DNA of 64,000 nucleotides from Anodontia alba (Eukaryota; Mollusca; Bivalvia; Lucinida; Lucinidae), in assembly GCA_964016985.1 (NCBI GenBank), contig OZ024837.1, forward strand, positions 42,690,018-42,754,017, given 5' to 3'. Numbering within the stretch: the stretch's first letter is position 1; each line of letters opens with the position of its first letter. Shown piece after piece: positions 29,429 through 40,736 of this stretch. The translations under genes and the position numbers were made by a program. Under the pieces are notes generated by a model. The model did no database searches, had not been told where the DNA came from, and saw nothing but the letters and a program-made list of their open reading frames with translations.

Positions 29429-29451
29429 CTTCAATAACAGCAGCTTCAGCA

Positions 29452-31787
29452 ACATATGCTATAATTGTAAGGAGGGTTCGCTGTATATCCACTGTATCTG
29501 TTCCTCTGAGCAAGTAGACCCTCACTGTACAATAAAATATAGTCAAGGTTATTCATTACATATGCTATAATTGTAAGGAGGGTTCGCTGTATATCCACTG
29601 TATCTGTACCTCTGAGCAAGTAGACCCTCACTGTACAATAAAATATAGTCAAGGTTATTCATTACATATGCTATAATTGTAAGGAGGGTTCGCTGTATAT
29701 CCACTGTATCTGTTCCTCTGAGCAAGTAGACCCTCACTGTACAATAAAATATAGTCAAGGTTATTCATTACATATGCTATAATTGTAAGGAGGGTTCGCT
29801 GTATATCCACTGTATCTGTCCCTCTGAGCAAGTAGACCCTCACTGTACAATAAAATATAGTCAAGGTTATTCATTACATATGCTATAATTGTAAGGAGGG
29901 TTCGCTGTATATCCACTGTATCTGTACCTCTGAGCAAGTAGACCCTCACTGTACAATAAAATATAGTCAAGGTTATTCATTACATATGCTATAATTGTAA
30001 GGAGGGTTCGCTGTATATCCACTGTATCTGTACCTCTGAGCAAGTAGACCCTCACTGTACAATAAAATATAGTCAAGGTTATTCATTACATATGCTATAA
30101 TTGTAAGGAGGGTTCGCTGTATATCCACTGTATCTGTTCCTCTGAGCAAGTAGACCCTCACTGTACAATAAAATATAGTCAAGATTATTCATTACATATG
30201 CTATAATTGTAAGGAGGGTTCGCTGTATATCCACTGTATCTGTACCTCTGAGCAAGTAGACCCTCACTGTACAATAAAATATAGTCAAGGTTATTCATTG
30301 CATATGCTATAATTGTAAGGAGGGTTCGCTGTATATCCACTGTATCTGTACCTCTGAGCAAGTAGACCCTCACTGTACAATAAAATATAGTCAAGGTTAT
30401 TCATTACATATGCTATAATTGTAAGGAGGGTTCGCTGTATATCCACTGTATCTGTTCCTCTGAGCAAGTAGACCCTCACTGTACAATAAAATATAGTCAA
30501 AATTATTCATTACATATGCTATAATTGTAAGGAGGGTTCGCTGTATATCCACTGTATCTGTACCTCTGAGCAAGTAGACCCTCACTGTACAATAAAATAT
30601 AGTCAAGGTTATTCATTACATATGCTATTATTGTAAGGAGGGTTCGCTGTATACCCGATGTATCTGTTCCTCTGAGCAAGTAGACCCTCACTGTACAATA
30701 AAATATAGTCAAGGTTATTCATTACATATGCTATAATTGTAAGAAGGGTTCGCTGTATATCCACTGTATCTGTTCCTCTGAGCAAGTAGACCCTCACTGT
30801 ACAATAAAATATAGTCAAGGTTATTCATTACATATGCTATAATTGTAAGGAGGGTTCGCTGTATATCCACTGTATCTGTTCCTCTGAGCAAGTAGACCCT
30901 CACTGTACAATAAAATATAGTCAAGGTTATTCATTACATATGCTATAATTGTAAGGAGGGTTCGCTGTATATCCACTGTATCTGTTCCTCTGAGCAAGTA
31001 GACCCTCACTGTACAATAAAATATAGTCAAGGTTATTCATTACATATGCTATAATTGTAAGGAGGGTTCGCTGTATATCCACTGTATCTGTTCCTCTGAG
31101 CAAGTAGACCCTCACTGTACAATAAAATATAGTCAAGGTTATTCATTACATATGCTATAATTGTAAGGAGGGTTCGCTGTATATCCACTGTATCTGTTCC
31201 TCTGAGCAAGTATAGACCCTCACTGTACAATAAAATATAGTCAAGGTTATTCATTACATATGCTATAATTGTAAGGAGGGTTCGCTGTATATCCACTGTA
31301 TCTGTTCCTCTGAGCAAGTATAGACCCTCACTGTACAATAAAATATAGTCAAGGTTATTCATTACATATGCTATAATTGTAAGGAGGGTTCGCTGTATAT
31401 CCACAGTATCTGTTCCTCTGAGCAAGTAGACCCTCACTGTACAATAAAATATAGTCAAGGTTATTCATTACATATGCTATAATTGTAAGGAGGGTTCGCT
31501 GTATATCCACTGTATCTGTTCCTCTGAGCAAGTAGACCCTCACTGTACAATAAAATATAGTCAAGGTTATTCATTACATATGCTATAATTGTAAGGAGGG
31601 TTCGCTGTATATCCACTGTATCTGTTCCTCTGAGCAAGTAGACCCTCACTGTACAATAAAATATAGTCAAGGTTATTCATTACATATGCTATAATTGTAA
31701 GGAGGGTTCGCTGTATGTCCACTGTATCTGTTCCTCTGAGCAAGTAGACCCTCACTGTACAATAAAATATAGTCAAGGTTATTCATT
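29452..31787. repeat. 106-bp satellite array, about 22 units
   Basis: Each unit contains CATATGCTATAATTGTAAGG, GGTTCGCTGTATATCCACTG and CCTCACTGTACAATAAAATA. Units differ at very few sites, chiefly one base in TCTGTNCCTCTG (T, A or C). Two neighbouring units (around 31210 and 31318) share a TA insertion and are 108 bp. Left units mix T and A at the variable site, while the units from about 30660 rightward are almost all T. The repeated minus-strand frames of 69 codons are a by-product of the repeat. Confidence 0.95.
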
Positions 31788-31818
31788 TATTCTGTATGAG
31801 AATAATAATGGGGAGGAT

Positions 31819-32667
31819 CATTACGAAAACATGCCTATTCAAATATATATATGGCCTATTCTCATAATTCCGTTCATCCCCATAACTCCGTTCATCCTCT
31901 TCTTAGAATAATATGAAAACAAATCTTTCTTAAATTTATGCCACATTAAAATTAATAAGAAATAACTAACATTGCAGCTGATTTTGAAGAAAATCACTTT
32001 TCGCTTACAATTTTATGCATAAAAATCAAAATTTGTCACAAAATGCTAAATATTTAGGGGGTACCCACAAAAAATCACTAACCAGTGACATGCATGTGAA
32101 TGAATATAATTAGTATCAACAATTTAGAACAGTTATAGTCTAAATTAAATGCTCATTATATATAATATGCATAGAATGAATCTGGTTGCCTGTGATAATC
32201 AAAGAAATTTGAGTGAACGGAGTTATGAGAACATGCCCAAAACACCCCCTTCATTTTTTGAAGATTGTAGAATGTAAAGTTATGGGTTTTATTTCTTTTA
32301 ATCTTAAGATTCTCATAGGTATTTAGTCAAATATATAAAATGTATGTACAGAAAGTCATTCTTGCAATAAGAAATTGATAGCAGAATTGCTGAACCTTAG
32401 GTGAACGGAGTTATGGGTTTCCAGGCTATATCACCTCCAAAAACTGAAAATTTTCAGATAGAAAACTCTGATATTTTTCATATTTCTGCTCATAACATTG
32501 TTGGTACTCATAAGAACTGCCTCAGTGAAGTGGTTCTAATGAGTACCCACAATTTTTGTTTTCGAGCGGAAATAAGAAAAATAATGTATACCCCTCTAAA
32601 CCCCAGTTTTACTATATAAAAATCGGGTTTAAGGGGGTCAATATTATATAGGCATGTTTTCGTGATG
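31819..32667 (-). mobile_element. MITE H split by element W
   Basis: CATTACGAAAACATGCCTAT starts it and ATAGGCATGTTTTCGTGATG ends it. The H sequence breaks at CAAATATATA and resumes with TCACCTCCAAAAACTG. Confidence 0.88.
31853..32426. mobile_element. Element W with repeated CATAACTCCGTTCA motifs
   Basis: Inside H. CATAATTCCGTTCATCC (31867) and CATAACTCCGTTCATCC (31883) lie near the left end. GTGAACGGAGTTATGAG (32214) and GTGAACGGAGTTATGGG (32401) are the inverted versions. Ends GGCC and AGGC are short. It has no coding capacity. Closely spaced inverted subterminal motifs are typical of transposase-binding sites in DNA transposons. Confidence 0.7.
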
Positions 32668-33098
32668 ACACAGGCTAATCAGGTTTATTGCTATTCACAC
32701 GTGACATAAAGCCTATTTTCTCATGGCATGGCTGGTGGAATAATGAGATATAGTTTCTTATTACATTGTGTCCCTGATGATTATATGGAATAGCATTTTG
32801 AAATGGCAATATAAAGTTGTATGATATGTCATTTTGAGCAGTAATGGTTTGGAAGGGGAAAAAAAGACAGACAATTATCAAGTTGATTGGAGGTTGATTG
32901 GTCTGAATTGTTCCTCATTGAGTCCAATGGCCTCAGTAAGCATCTATGCCAAGTCAGTCCTTCGTTGAGGATTCATATTGGAATTAACTCACTGAGATTC
33001 CACTGAGTTCCCAGATGCAAAATAAAAAAAAGTATAGTCACAATTTACATCCATTTTATTGAAACCTTGCATTACTGTTTGAATATACAATCAGTTCT
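32668..33098. other. Largely unique spacer
   Basis: No family match beyond a short R-like phrase at 32668-32690. No coding frame stands out. Confidence 0.4.
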
Positions 33099-33332
33099 TT
33101 AACCCATTTACATCAAATGGACTCTTTTACCACAACTCTTTGGACCAGTTTGTTGCTAATAGCAGGGTATCTGGCTAGTTTTTTATTATCACTATGTTGT
33201 ATAGAAACTCCTTTATTTAATGCAAAACAGTGTAGACTCAGATCAGATGCCACAGAATGTGTTGTCTGATCTGGGTCTGTACTGTTTGCCAATCACCCTT
33301 TTGAGGGTCTCCAGATTAAAAAGAGGATTTAA
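33099..33332 (-). mobile_element. E/D chimeric MITE
   Basis: Left half E in reverse sense (TTAACCCATTTACATCAAAT, GACTCTTTTACCACAACTCT). After core 1 the right flank is that of D (CCCTTTTGAGGGTCTCCAGA), not the E flank TGGGACACAAGG. The terminal TTAA is lost. Confidence 0.75.
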
Positions 33333-33469
33333 TATGAAGTAAAATGTGAATTTGCAACTATAATACTAACATGACTGAGTTAATACCCTTTATGAGTGCT
33401 AGATGGTGCTTTTTCCAAAAGGGTATGATGTCAAAGAACAAAACACTGAAAAACATTTGAAATGACTTT

Positions 33470-33682
33470 TTAACACTCTGGTTAAATTTTCAGCAGACAA
33501 CACATTGATATATATTTTTTCTTATTTTTCCCAGAAAAAAAAAGGTTTTGACATTTCATGCAAATAGTCTCCAATGGAGACAATTTGCATGAAATGCCAA
33601 ATCCTGTTTTCTGGGAAAAAATAAGAAAAAATATCATCAGTTTGTCGTCTACAGAATTAGCCCAGACAGTGGTAAAGGTTAA
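33470..33682 (+). mobile_element. MITE B, near-perfect core
   Basis: TTAACACTCTGGTTAAATTT to GACAGTGGTAAAGGTTAA. The core pairs GCAAATAGTCTCCAATGGAG with ACAATTTGCATGAAATG. Confidence 0.85.
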
Positions 33683-33852
33683 AAAACAACAAAACTTTAT
33701 TTTTCCTATTATTTCTAAACTTTTACATTAACATCAGGAAAACATCACATGGACTTCCTTATAATTTTTGCCCCTCCCCCTATCTCATTTCCTGGGTGTC
33801 TTCACTTATATTTTTGATATTTCAATCACCCTAAAGTAAAAGCCTGTTTCCT

Positions 33853-34078
33853 TTAACCCATTGTAGTCGGGAGATCCTTAAAAGGGTAATTAGCAAACAG
33901 TGCAGACCCATATCAGATGCCGCAGAATGTGACGTCTGATCAGGGTCTCCACTGTTTGCAAACAGTTTAGCCATTTTTCTCAAGGAATATGTAAATCTCA
34001 TAGCTGGACATACCTTAAATTGGAATTGGACTCTTCCAATATAGTGTTGGAGAGTCTATTCAGTCTACAATGGGTTAA
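33853..34078 (-). mobile_element. MITE D
   Basis: TTAACCCATTGTAGTCGGGA to CAGTCTACAATGGGTTAA, with core 1 intact. Confidence 0.88.
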
Positions 34079-34421
34079 AAAATATCACCGAATTACATCT
34101 GATGATTCTAAAGCTTATAATGTATATTGGACAGAACAGACGATGAATGCTTTCTCTTCTGATGGGCTGTCCCACATCCTCCGTCCACACCCTTTATGAA
34201 ACAAGAATGGCATGATATTTGCCTTTTTGAAGCTTACTACTTTTAACAATTTGTAAGTTTAGAATGTTTTTATAGGGCTCAGAATGAAGGAAAGCAGAGA
34301 CAATAACTTTGTTGTTGGGGCCTTCATAAATTCTCCTAAATTTTGTGAAAAATGTCCATATAATCTCAAATTTTAGCCCAAACTTCTGAAAAATTAGTCT
34401 CAAATTTAACTTGGAAATATA
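34079..34421. other. Unique AT-rich stretch
   Basis: The minus-strand frame here (to 34541) has 115 codons but runs into MITE L and shows no recognisable domain, so I do not call a gene. Confidence 0.4.
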
Positions 34422-34639
34422 CTTCAACCTCTTTATAACACGGTTGGTTATAACACAGTTTTGGATATAACACGGTTCAAAGATGGATCCCAAAAATATA
34501 TAGATTATATTGAAAAATGACCATAAATGGTCATTTTCCAATATAATCTATACATTTTTGTTTGGATATAACACGGTTGTTTAACTAACACGGTTTATGC
34601 TATGGACCCCAACAATAGTGTTATAAAGAGGTTGTGGTG
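34422..34639. mobile_element. MITE L, TA flanked
   Basis: CTTCAACCTCTTTATAACAC and GTTATAAAGAGGTTGTGGTG are inverted ends with TA outside. Central palindrome AATGACCATAAATGGTCATT within the fold TATAGATTATATTG. Confidence 0.85.
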
Positions 34640-34763
34640 TATTTTGCATATTGCTACCGCAAAGTGTATTGTATTGACAAAAGTGCCAAATTTACTTTCT
34701 GACAAACAACAAAACTACAGCTGAAGTCATACAGTTTCAATATTTAGTGGAGAAAATTTAAAT

Positions 34764-34815
34764 ACCGTACACCACAACCTCCTCATAGCATTATTGCTGG
34801 GATCTGGTTAAGGAG
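34764..34815. mobile_element. MITE L end fragment
   Basis: TACACCACAACCTCCTCATA and CATTATTGCTGGGATC match an L end. The rest is gone. Confidence 0.55.
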
Positions 34816-36387
34816 GAGATAGCATGATGGATGGGTGGACAGATGGAGGCATTCACCATATCTCCATTACTAAAGTGTGGGGATAAAACACCAGCAACAA
34901 CAAAAAAAATTATAGAGAAAAAAATTCAGTCAATTATCATCTACAAGTCCTGAAGTTTAATTCAGGGACAGTATTTTGTGATTCTTTGTATGTGTATAGA
35001 AGCTGTAGCTATACATGTATGAACTTGATTGAATGAATTCAATTCTGTCGATAAATTGCATCACATTACTGGTGTCCTGGAGCAACTTTTACAAACTCAA
35101 CAAGTTAAGGTCACCAACTGCTTTTATCCTTCCTGTAATAACTCTTTAATCGACTTGTTCATCTATTGGAACAAGTGTCATAGAGCAATCAATAGCTCGG
35201 GCTAGAAAAACCAATTTGTTACAAGAAATTCCATTGGATGGGTTAGCGAAATGGCTTCACAGAAAAATTGGTTCTATTGATTTTCGGTTTATGAGGAGAA
35301 TGGCAGTAGAAACAGGCCACGCTTTTCTTACCTTATATAGATGTGGAGCTTTGGCGCTAAAGTTGGAAGAATTAACTGATTATTGATTGGTTGCCTGCTG
35401 TCTTGGAGTATATACGTGGATTTTATGATCAGTGCAGTACGTAGCTGAAGATGCGTATTTGTATTATCTAATTTAGCACCTTCTAAAACAATTATTACTG
35501 CGTCTGCTATTTTTGAGTTGATGTGGAATCGTTATTCGTAGATATCATCAAGGTTTGTGATTACCAGTAGTGTTTATCAAAACTATTATTGTGACTCCTG
35601 AAAGCATTTTATGCATCAGTGAATTATTGACAATTTTAGAAATTTTAAGTTGAAAGGAGCTTCATTATACTTGTGTGTTTAGATGTTTTAAGCATCATAG
35701 TAGTTTATTTGTTTTAAGAATCCTTGTAGTTTTGGTGTTGAAATTCACTCTTTGGAATAAGTTGGATATACAGATATACAGTGTGAAGAATTCTGCACCT
35801 ATTATTAAATAATTTCTAATGGTTTCAATAGTTACTCAGTGGTTAATTAATAATTAAATTTTAACTTAAAAAACAGAATGTTTAAAAGTAATGTCAACGT
35901 TTATGGATAGCAACAGAACCAGACACCATAAACCATTTTCTATTTTTATGCTATACATTTGCTTTGGTATTGATTTGGGAGATAAATTGAAGATTCAGAT
36001 TGGAATTATTGACTTTTTCCTGTAATCTTATACATTTGGTTCAATGGCCTTGAAATGTCCTTTATTATTAGCAGTTTCTTTAAATTGCATCAATTATTAC
36101 CAGGATTTGTGCATCAAAGGAATTGTCTGATGGTTTCAACAGCAACAGATCGCCACACAGCACGTGCAAAGAATTGATAATTGGATATTGTGAAGAAAAT
36201 TTGTTCCAGTGCATTTAATTGCTTCTCTTAAATTTTTGCATAATCATTGAAGAATTTCTAGAGGACCAAATTATGAACTGGCCTTCATGGGAATTGCATC
36301 TAATTTAACCTTAATTTAAAACACGGAACTAGATTGACAGAACTTTAAACTTCAAATTTTTTAATTTTTTGTACAAAAACATTTTTT
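34816..36387. other. Repeat-poor island, content unknown
   Basis: About 1.5 kb without any of the repeat families found elsewhere. Short plus-strand frames exist (for example the 31 codons starting MRRMAVETGHAFLTLYRCGA at 35293) but no domain, splice pair or long frame is convincing. It could be untranslated exon, non-coding RNA or conserved regulatory DNA. Confidence 0.4.
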
Positions 36388-36800
36388 TTATCTTACTGAT
36401 ATCTGTTAACTTTGGAAATTGTGCAAATACCAGAAAACAAAATTAAAGAATATCACAAGAAAAAACAAAAAAAAAAACAACAAAAAAAAAAAAAATAAAA
36501 ACTTATTTTTTTTTATCTTACTGAATATCTGTTATCTTTGGAAATTGTGTCAATACCAGAAAACAGAAGATAATGAATATTCTATTGTTCTAAGGATATT
36601 TTGTTGTAAAAAAAACAAAACATTTTTTATCTTACTGATAACTTTGGAAATTGTACCAATACCAGAAAACAAAAGTTAGTTCTACAGATATAAGGATATT
36701 TTTTGTAAATTTTTTTTTTATCTTACTGATGACTTTAGAAATTGTTCCAGTACCAGAAAACAAAAGTTAGTGAATATTCTACTGATATAAGGATATTTGT
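36388..36800. repeat. Imperfect tandem repeat, 4 units of 90-125 bp
   Basis: TTTATCTTACTGA recurs at about 36388, 36512, 36627 and 36718, each followed by TTTGGAAATTGT or similar and ATACCAGAAAACAAAA. Length differences come mainly from A and T runs. Confidence 0.8.
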
Positions 36801-36905
36801 TTGAAGTTTGAAAAAAAGCTATCAGAAATAGTAAAAAACAACAGGATAAACACCAACCATGAAGAAGAAACAACTGACCTGTGTATGTCATAAAAGTAAG
36901 TATGG

Positions 36906-37119
36906 TTAACCCTTGTCCTGCTGAATAAATTAAGATGCCACGCCCACTTCTAATTTTCAGCCAATCAGATTACTTGATCTGGATTGTTGCTATAAATTCA
37001 CATATTAAATGGCAAACAGTGCAGATCCAGATCAGTTGGCTTCTTTAGAAGCCAACTGATCTGGATCTACTCTGTTTGCAAAGGCAGGGTATATCCGGGT
37101 TCAGCAGGACTAGGGTTAA
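36906..37119 (-). mobile_element. MITE A
   Basis: Full-length, TTAACCCTTGTCCTGCTG to CAGGACTAGGGTTAA, with core arms differing by one base. Confidence 0.9.
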
Positions 37120-37148
37120 TCCAACCACTGGTGTGAAATGGCCATTTT

Positions 37149-37432
37149 TAGCTCACCTGTATGAAAGTAAAGGTAGAGCTATAGCAGTCACTAAGGCGTC
37201 AGCTTCGGCATCGGTGTCGGCATTGAATAAAGTTTTTTAAAGGCTTTATCTCCTGAACCTCTGGATGGAAATAGTTCATACTTAGCCTGATGTTAGATAT
37301 TGGTCTGAAGTTCTATGCTGTACCATCCTGACCCACATGAGTGACCTTGAGGTCAAGGTCATGAACTTAGAAAAATTTATGTTAAGTTTTTGGTTACAGT
37401 TTTCAGAGACAAAGTGTGATTCAGGTGAGCTA
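37149..37432. mobile_element. Repeat X with AGCTCACCTG ends
   Basis: TAGCTCACCTG and CAGGTGAGCTA are inverted ends. The interior has GCGTCAGCTTCGGCATCGG, TTTATCTCCTGAACCTCTGG and GAGTGACCTTGAGGTCAAGG. I recognise this type as common in bivalve genomes. Confidence 0.7.
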
Positions 37433-37529
37433 TGCTGTCCTGCAACAGCTCTTATTGGTATTGTATTTATTGTAAATGTCTGAAAAATTTCAAATACGAG
37501 TTTCGTGCCATAATTTTTTTTTACCCAAT

Positions 37530-37660
37530 TGTCTTCTTTATGCATTTATTCCACAAAATACTTGATGGAAAGGCAAACAGTGCAGACCGAAGTTCAGACT
37601 GCTCCCCTGATCTGGGTCTGCACTGTTTGCATATGCCATTTTATCAGACCAGTTAGTGTA
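37530..37660 (+). mobile_element. MITE F, core region
   Basis: TCCACAAAATACTTGATGGA, GCAAACAGTGCAGACCG and GGGTCTGCACTGTTTGCATA are F. The outer ends are missing. Confidence 0.6.
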
Positions 37661-37679
37661 CATCTACTGTACCCTAAAT

Positions 37680-37935
37680 ATTCAGAGAGCTAAACTCCTT
37701 AGTATAAATAATGAACAAGTTCATTTGACTAATTAGTGAACAAGTCCATTTGACTAATTAGTGAACAAGTCCATTTGACTAATTAGTGAAAAAGTCCATT
37801 TGACTAATTGGTGATGTGTCTAAAAATAGCTGGATGAATGGCAAACAGTGTAGACCCTGATCAGATACTGAGTCTATGCTGTTTGTTTAGGCCTGCTACC
37901 CAGATACTAAGGGCAATTACAGTCAAGTATGTCAG
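37680..37935 (+). mobile_element. MITE G with internal 25-bp expansion
   Basis: The G phrase GAACAAGTCCATTTGACTAA is present four times in tandem (37713-37812). The normal G continuation follows: GATGTGTCTAAAAATAGCTG, core 1, and TTTAGGCCTGCTACCCAG. Confidence 0.75.
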
Positions 37936-37943
37936 GCAAGCAC

Positions 37944-38170
37944 TTAACCCTTATTGTCGTCTGCTTTGTCATCTACTTGTGATTTTAAAAGTCATTTTTG
38001 CAAACAGTGTGGACCCAGATCAGACTGCTCCTTTAGGAGCAGTCTGATCAGGGTCCACACTGTTTGCCTGTATGCAAAAATAGGTTTGAAAAGTCTGCAA
38101 GAATATTCAGCAGACGACATAAACAGATGACATTTTCAGATGCAGTTTTTCTTGGCGCTTTAAGGGTTAA
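37944..38170. mobile_element. MITE C ends around core 1 (hybrid form)
   Basis: TTAACCCTTATTGTCGTCTG to TTGGCGCTTTAAGGGTTAA. The centre is GCAAACAGTGTGGACCCAG with a perfect partner. It is the reverse-oriented sister of 4428-4672. Confidence 0.85.
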
Positions 38171-38174
38171 GGGA

Positions 38175-38660
38175 AGTGGGAAAGACGAAAAATGGTTGCT
38201 CAAGACACATGCTTGCTTAATACAGGTAAATTTAAACTTACCGTATTCAAGCTAATTACCACACTGTGCACTTAAGTTTTACAAAATTACCAGGAAAACT
38301 TGTGGTAAAATATATATTTACCTACTAACGATACTCTTTAAAAGAAAGATCAGCAAAGGACTTATTTGATGATGTTTATGCGATTGTTTTTTTTCTGATT
38401 TTCTTCAGAAAAGCATATGTTGTGGTTACTCATTTGAATTGCATAGACAAGTTGATGCAATTCAAATGGGTACCCACAACATATGCCTTTATAAAGAAGT
38501 AGACAAAAAGCACACTGGCTGTAATCTGAAGACTACGAAATTGCTTGACTGTGCACTTATAGGGTTATGTGCGGTAATTAGGTCAAATATGGTATTTTTG
38601 TTTTATGGGACTTGAACAACCGGCCTTTAAATACAGGTGATTGCTAAAAGTAGGTGGCCA
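38175..38660 (+). mobile_element. Repeat Y split by MITE J
   Basis: GAAAAATGGTTGCTCAAGAC and TACAGGTAAATTTAAACT precede J. TTATGGGACTTGAACAACCG and AGGTGATTGCTAAAAG follow it. The related Y at 43.1 kb is not split. Confidence 0.6.
38241..38592 (+). mobile_element. MITE J
   Basis: CCGTATTCAAGCTAATTACC to GGTAATTAGGTCAAATATGG, TA flanked, with the ATTGCATAGACAAGTTGATG core. Confidence 0.85.
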
Positions 38661-38679
38661 AAAATGCAGTTTTAACTGT

Positions 38680-38850
38680 ACAGTCGATCTTCAGTGGCTT
38701 GAACAGAATTGGGACCATGAAAAAATTTAATTCGAGCCAGAGGGAGTTCCAGCCATCTAGGATAGGTTTTTGCATAAATTGATCTAGGCAAGTGATGGGG
38801 AGGTGGTGAAGGGAGTGGTTGTGGGGGCTGGGAGGGGTGTGGGTTAGAGA
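38680..38850 (+). mobile_element. Left part of a CAGTCGA-type element
   Basis: TACAGTCGATCTTCAGTGGC begins it. A G-rich stretch (GGGAGTGGTTGTGGGGGCTG) follows at 38810-38840. No right end is seen. Confidence 0.5.
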
Positions 38851-38940
38851 CATTGAAGTTTTAATGCACAGTATTCCAGAAGGCTGTCCAAGAACTCCAT
38901 AATTTCTGAAATTTGCAGAAGCGCTGCATTTAAGTTGGTA

Positions 38941-39050
38941 TTAATGCTCAGCATGTTGAGTAAAAATTTCAGCAGATGACATTTTGAAATTTTTTTGCAA
39001 TTTTTCAGCAAACCGGCTTTGACTTTTCACGCAAATTGTCTCCTTAGCAT
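38941..39050 (+). mobile_element. MITE B, left half
   Basis: TTAATGCTCAGCATGTTGAG to GCAAATTGTCTCCTTAGCA, cut at the hairpin centre. Confidence 0.7.
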
Positions 39051-39052
39051 GC

Positions 39053-39238
39053 TTTTTAAATATTTAGACAGACCTAAGCAAACAGTGTAAACCCTGATCA
39101 GATGCCACATTCTGTGGCATCTGATCAGGGTCTACATTGTTTGCAAGTCATCCAGCAGTCTTTTAGATACATTAATATGAAGTAAAATGGGCTCATTCAA
39201 ATTTTAGGACAAGTATGGTAAGGTGTCTGGATAGTTAG
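39053..39238 (-). mobile_element. MITE G with perfect core 1
   Basis: GCAAACAGTGTAAACCCTGA with its partner around GATGCCACATTCTGTGGC, then TCATCCAGCAGTCTTTTAG and TTTTAGGACAAGTATGG. Confidence 0.8.
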
Positions 39239-39289
39239 GGTAACTGCTATTGCAATGTGAATAGAAACATTCAGTGTATTTAAAAGTGT

Positions 39290-39371
39290 TCTGCTTCAAT
39301 ACAGCAGTATTTTACATGATGTTAATTTAATGACTTCATTAAGCTAATGATACTTTGAATAACTGGGCCAA
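39290..39371. mobile_element. MITE M end fragment
   Basis: TTAAGCTAATGATACTTTGA and ATAACTGGGCC match the right end of M. Confidence 0.55.
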
Positions 39372-39434
39372 GGACATTAAAAGAGAAGATGAAGGAATGA
39401 TATTGTTTATTTATTTATTTATTTTTTGTTGTTT

Positions 39435-40165
39435 TTTTTTCATACCCCACCACATGATAGTGGCAGGGTTTTATGGTATCACGTTGGCTGTCCATGTGTC
39501 CGTCAGTCTGTCCATCCATCTGTCTGTCTGTCGTACGTCTGTCTGTCCATATTTTTGTTTCCGGATGATAACTTGCATAAATGTCAATGGATTTTCACCA
39601 AACTTGGTGTGTGCATTGATATTTTAGAGATCTAGGTGGGGATTGTTAATGGGCAAATTTGCGTCAATTTTTGACAGAGTTATCTGCCTGTGTTATGTCC
39701 GAATTTTCATTTGGGGATGATAACAAGTAAATATCAATGGATTTTCACCAAACACCGTGTATGCATTGATATTGTAAATATCTGGTTTGGGATTGACGAT
39801 GGGCAAATTTCGTCAATTTTTGACAGAGTTATCTGCCCGTGACATGTCCCTATTTTCATTTCTAGATGATAACTTTAGTAAATATCAATGGATTTTCACC
39901 AAACTTGGTATGTGTATGGCATTGATATTGTGGAGATCTGCTTTAAGATTGCTAATGAGCAAATCCTCCATTTTTGACATCTGCCCGCAATACACCCGTA
40001 TTTTACTTTCAGGACAATAACTTGAGTAATGGATTTTCACCAAATTAGATATGTGCATCAATATTGTCGAGATCTGCTTAGGGATTGCTCATGGGCAAAT
40101 TTCTTCAATTTTTGACAGAGTTATCTGCCTGCAACATGATAATGGCGGGGCATGGTTTCACGTTT
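39435..40165 (+). repeat. 150-bp tandem repeat, 4 units
   Basis: ATGGATTTTCACCAAA occurs at 39587, 39737, 39888 and 40029. Each unit also has TTTTTGACAGAGTTATCTGC and CATGTCCSTATTTTCATTTC. It is preceded by a CTGTCTGTCT-rich block and bounded by ATAGTGGCAGGGTTTTATGG and ATAATGGCGGGGCATGGTTT. I know this repeat type from mollusc genomes. Confidence 0.85.
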
Positions 40166-40387
40166 TATTTAAAATACTTTGCTGTGAAAAGCAATCAAAT
40201 ATACATAGTAAATTTTCTTACAAATAAAAAAACAAAAAAAAAAAAAAAAAAAAATGGATATTTTATTATCCCTCTGAAACAAAGAGAAGTAACCAGTTGT
40301 ACAAAGGAAGACAGTTTAATTGCCTCCCTTTGTATAATTAGTTTCTTCCCTCAAAGAATTAATTTTTGGGTTGATTTTTCACAAAAT

Positions 40388-40730
40388 TTCCTTAAGGTAG
40401 TTGTCCACTTGATTAACATTGACCAATGTAACCAACCACGTGTTAGATGAAATCCAGGTAACAGTTAATTATAGCCACGCTATTCTTGTCACTGTGACGT
40501 CACAGTGTAAAGAGGGTTATCTGTAAAACCTGGACTGAGACATTGGCAAACAGTGCAGACCCAGATCCGATGCCACAGTTATGCACTGTTTGCTTCAAAA
40601 ACAGGAAGTTAAGCATTAAATGAAACAGTCTTATATCCCCGTTCAGGACCATTTTCCCAGACTACCCTCTGAGACAATCAACCCACCAGTGCTGTCAGTG
40701 CTTTGATTCTTGTTTAAATTAAGGTTCAGA
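40388..40730 (-). mobile_element. MITE-like repeat N
   Basis: Complement of 3076-3430. Contains a perfect GTCACTGTGACGTCACAGTG palindrome at 40478 not conserved in the other copy, and a shortened core 1. Confidence 0.75.
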
Positions 40731-40736
40731 GTAGAA

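Noticed and set aside
29358..31776. Series of near-identical 69-codon minus-strand reading frames and one of 141 codons
   Set aside because: They step with the 106-bp satellite. The 141-codon frame exists only because two units are 108 bp and so keep phase. No domain or start context supports a gene.
34194..34541. 115-codon minus-strand frame
   Set aside because: Its N-terminal part is MITE L and the rest has no recognisable domain.
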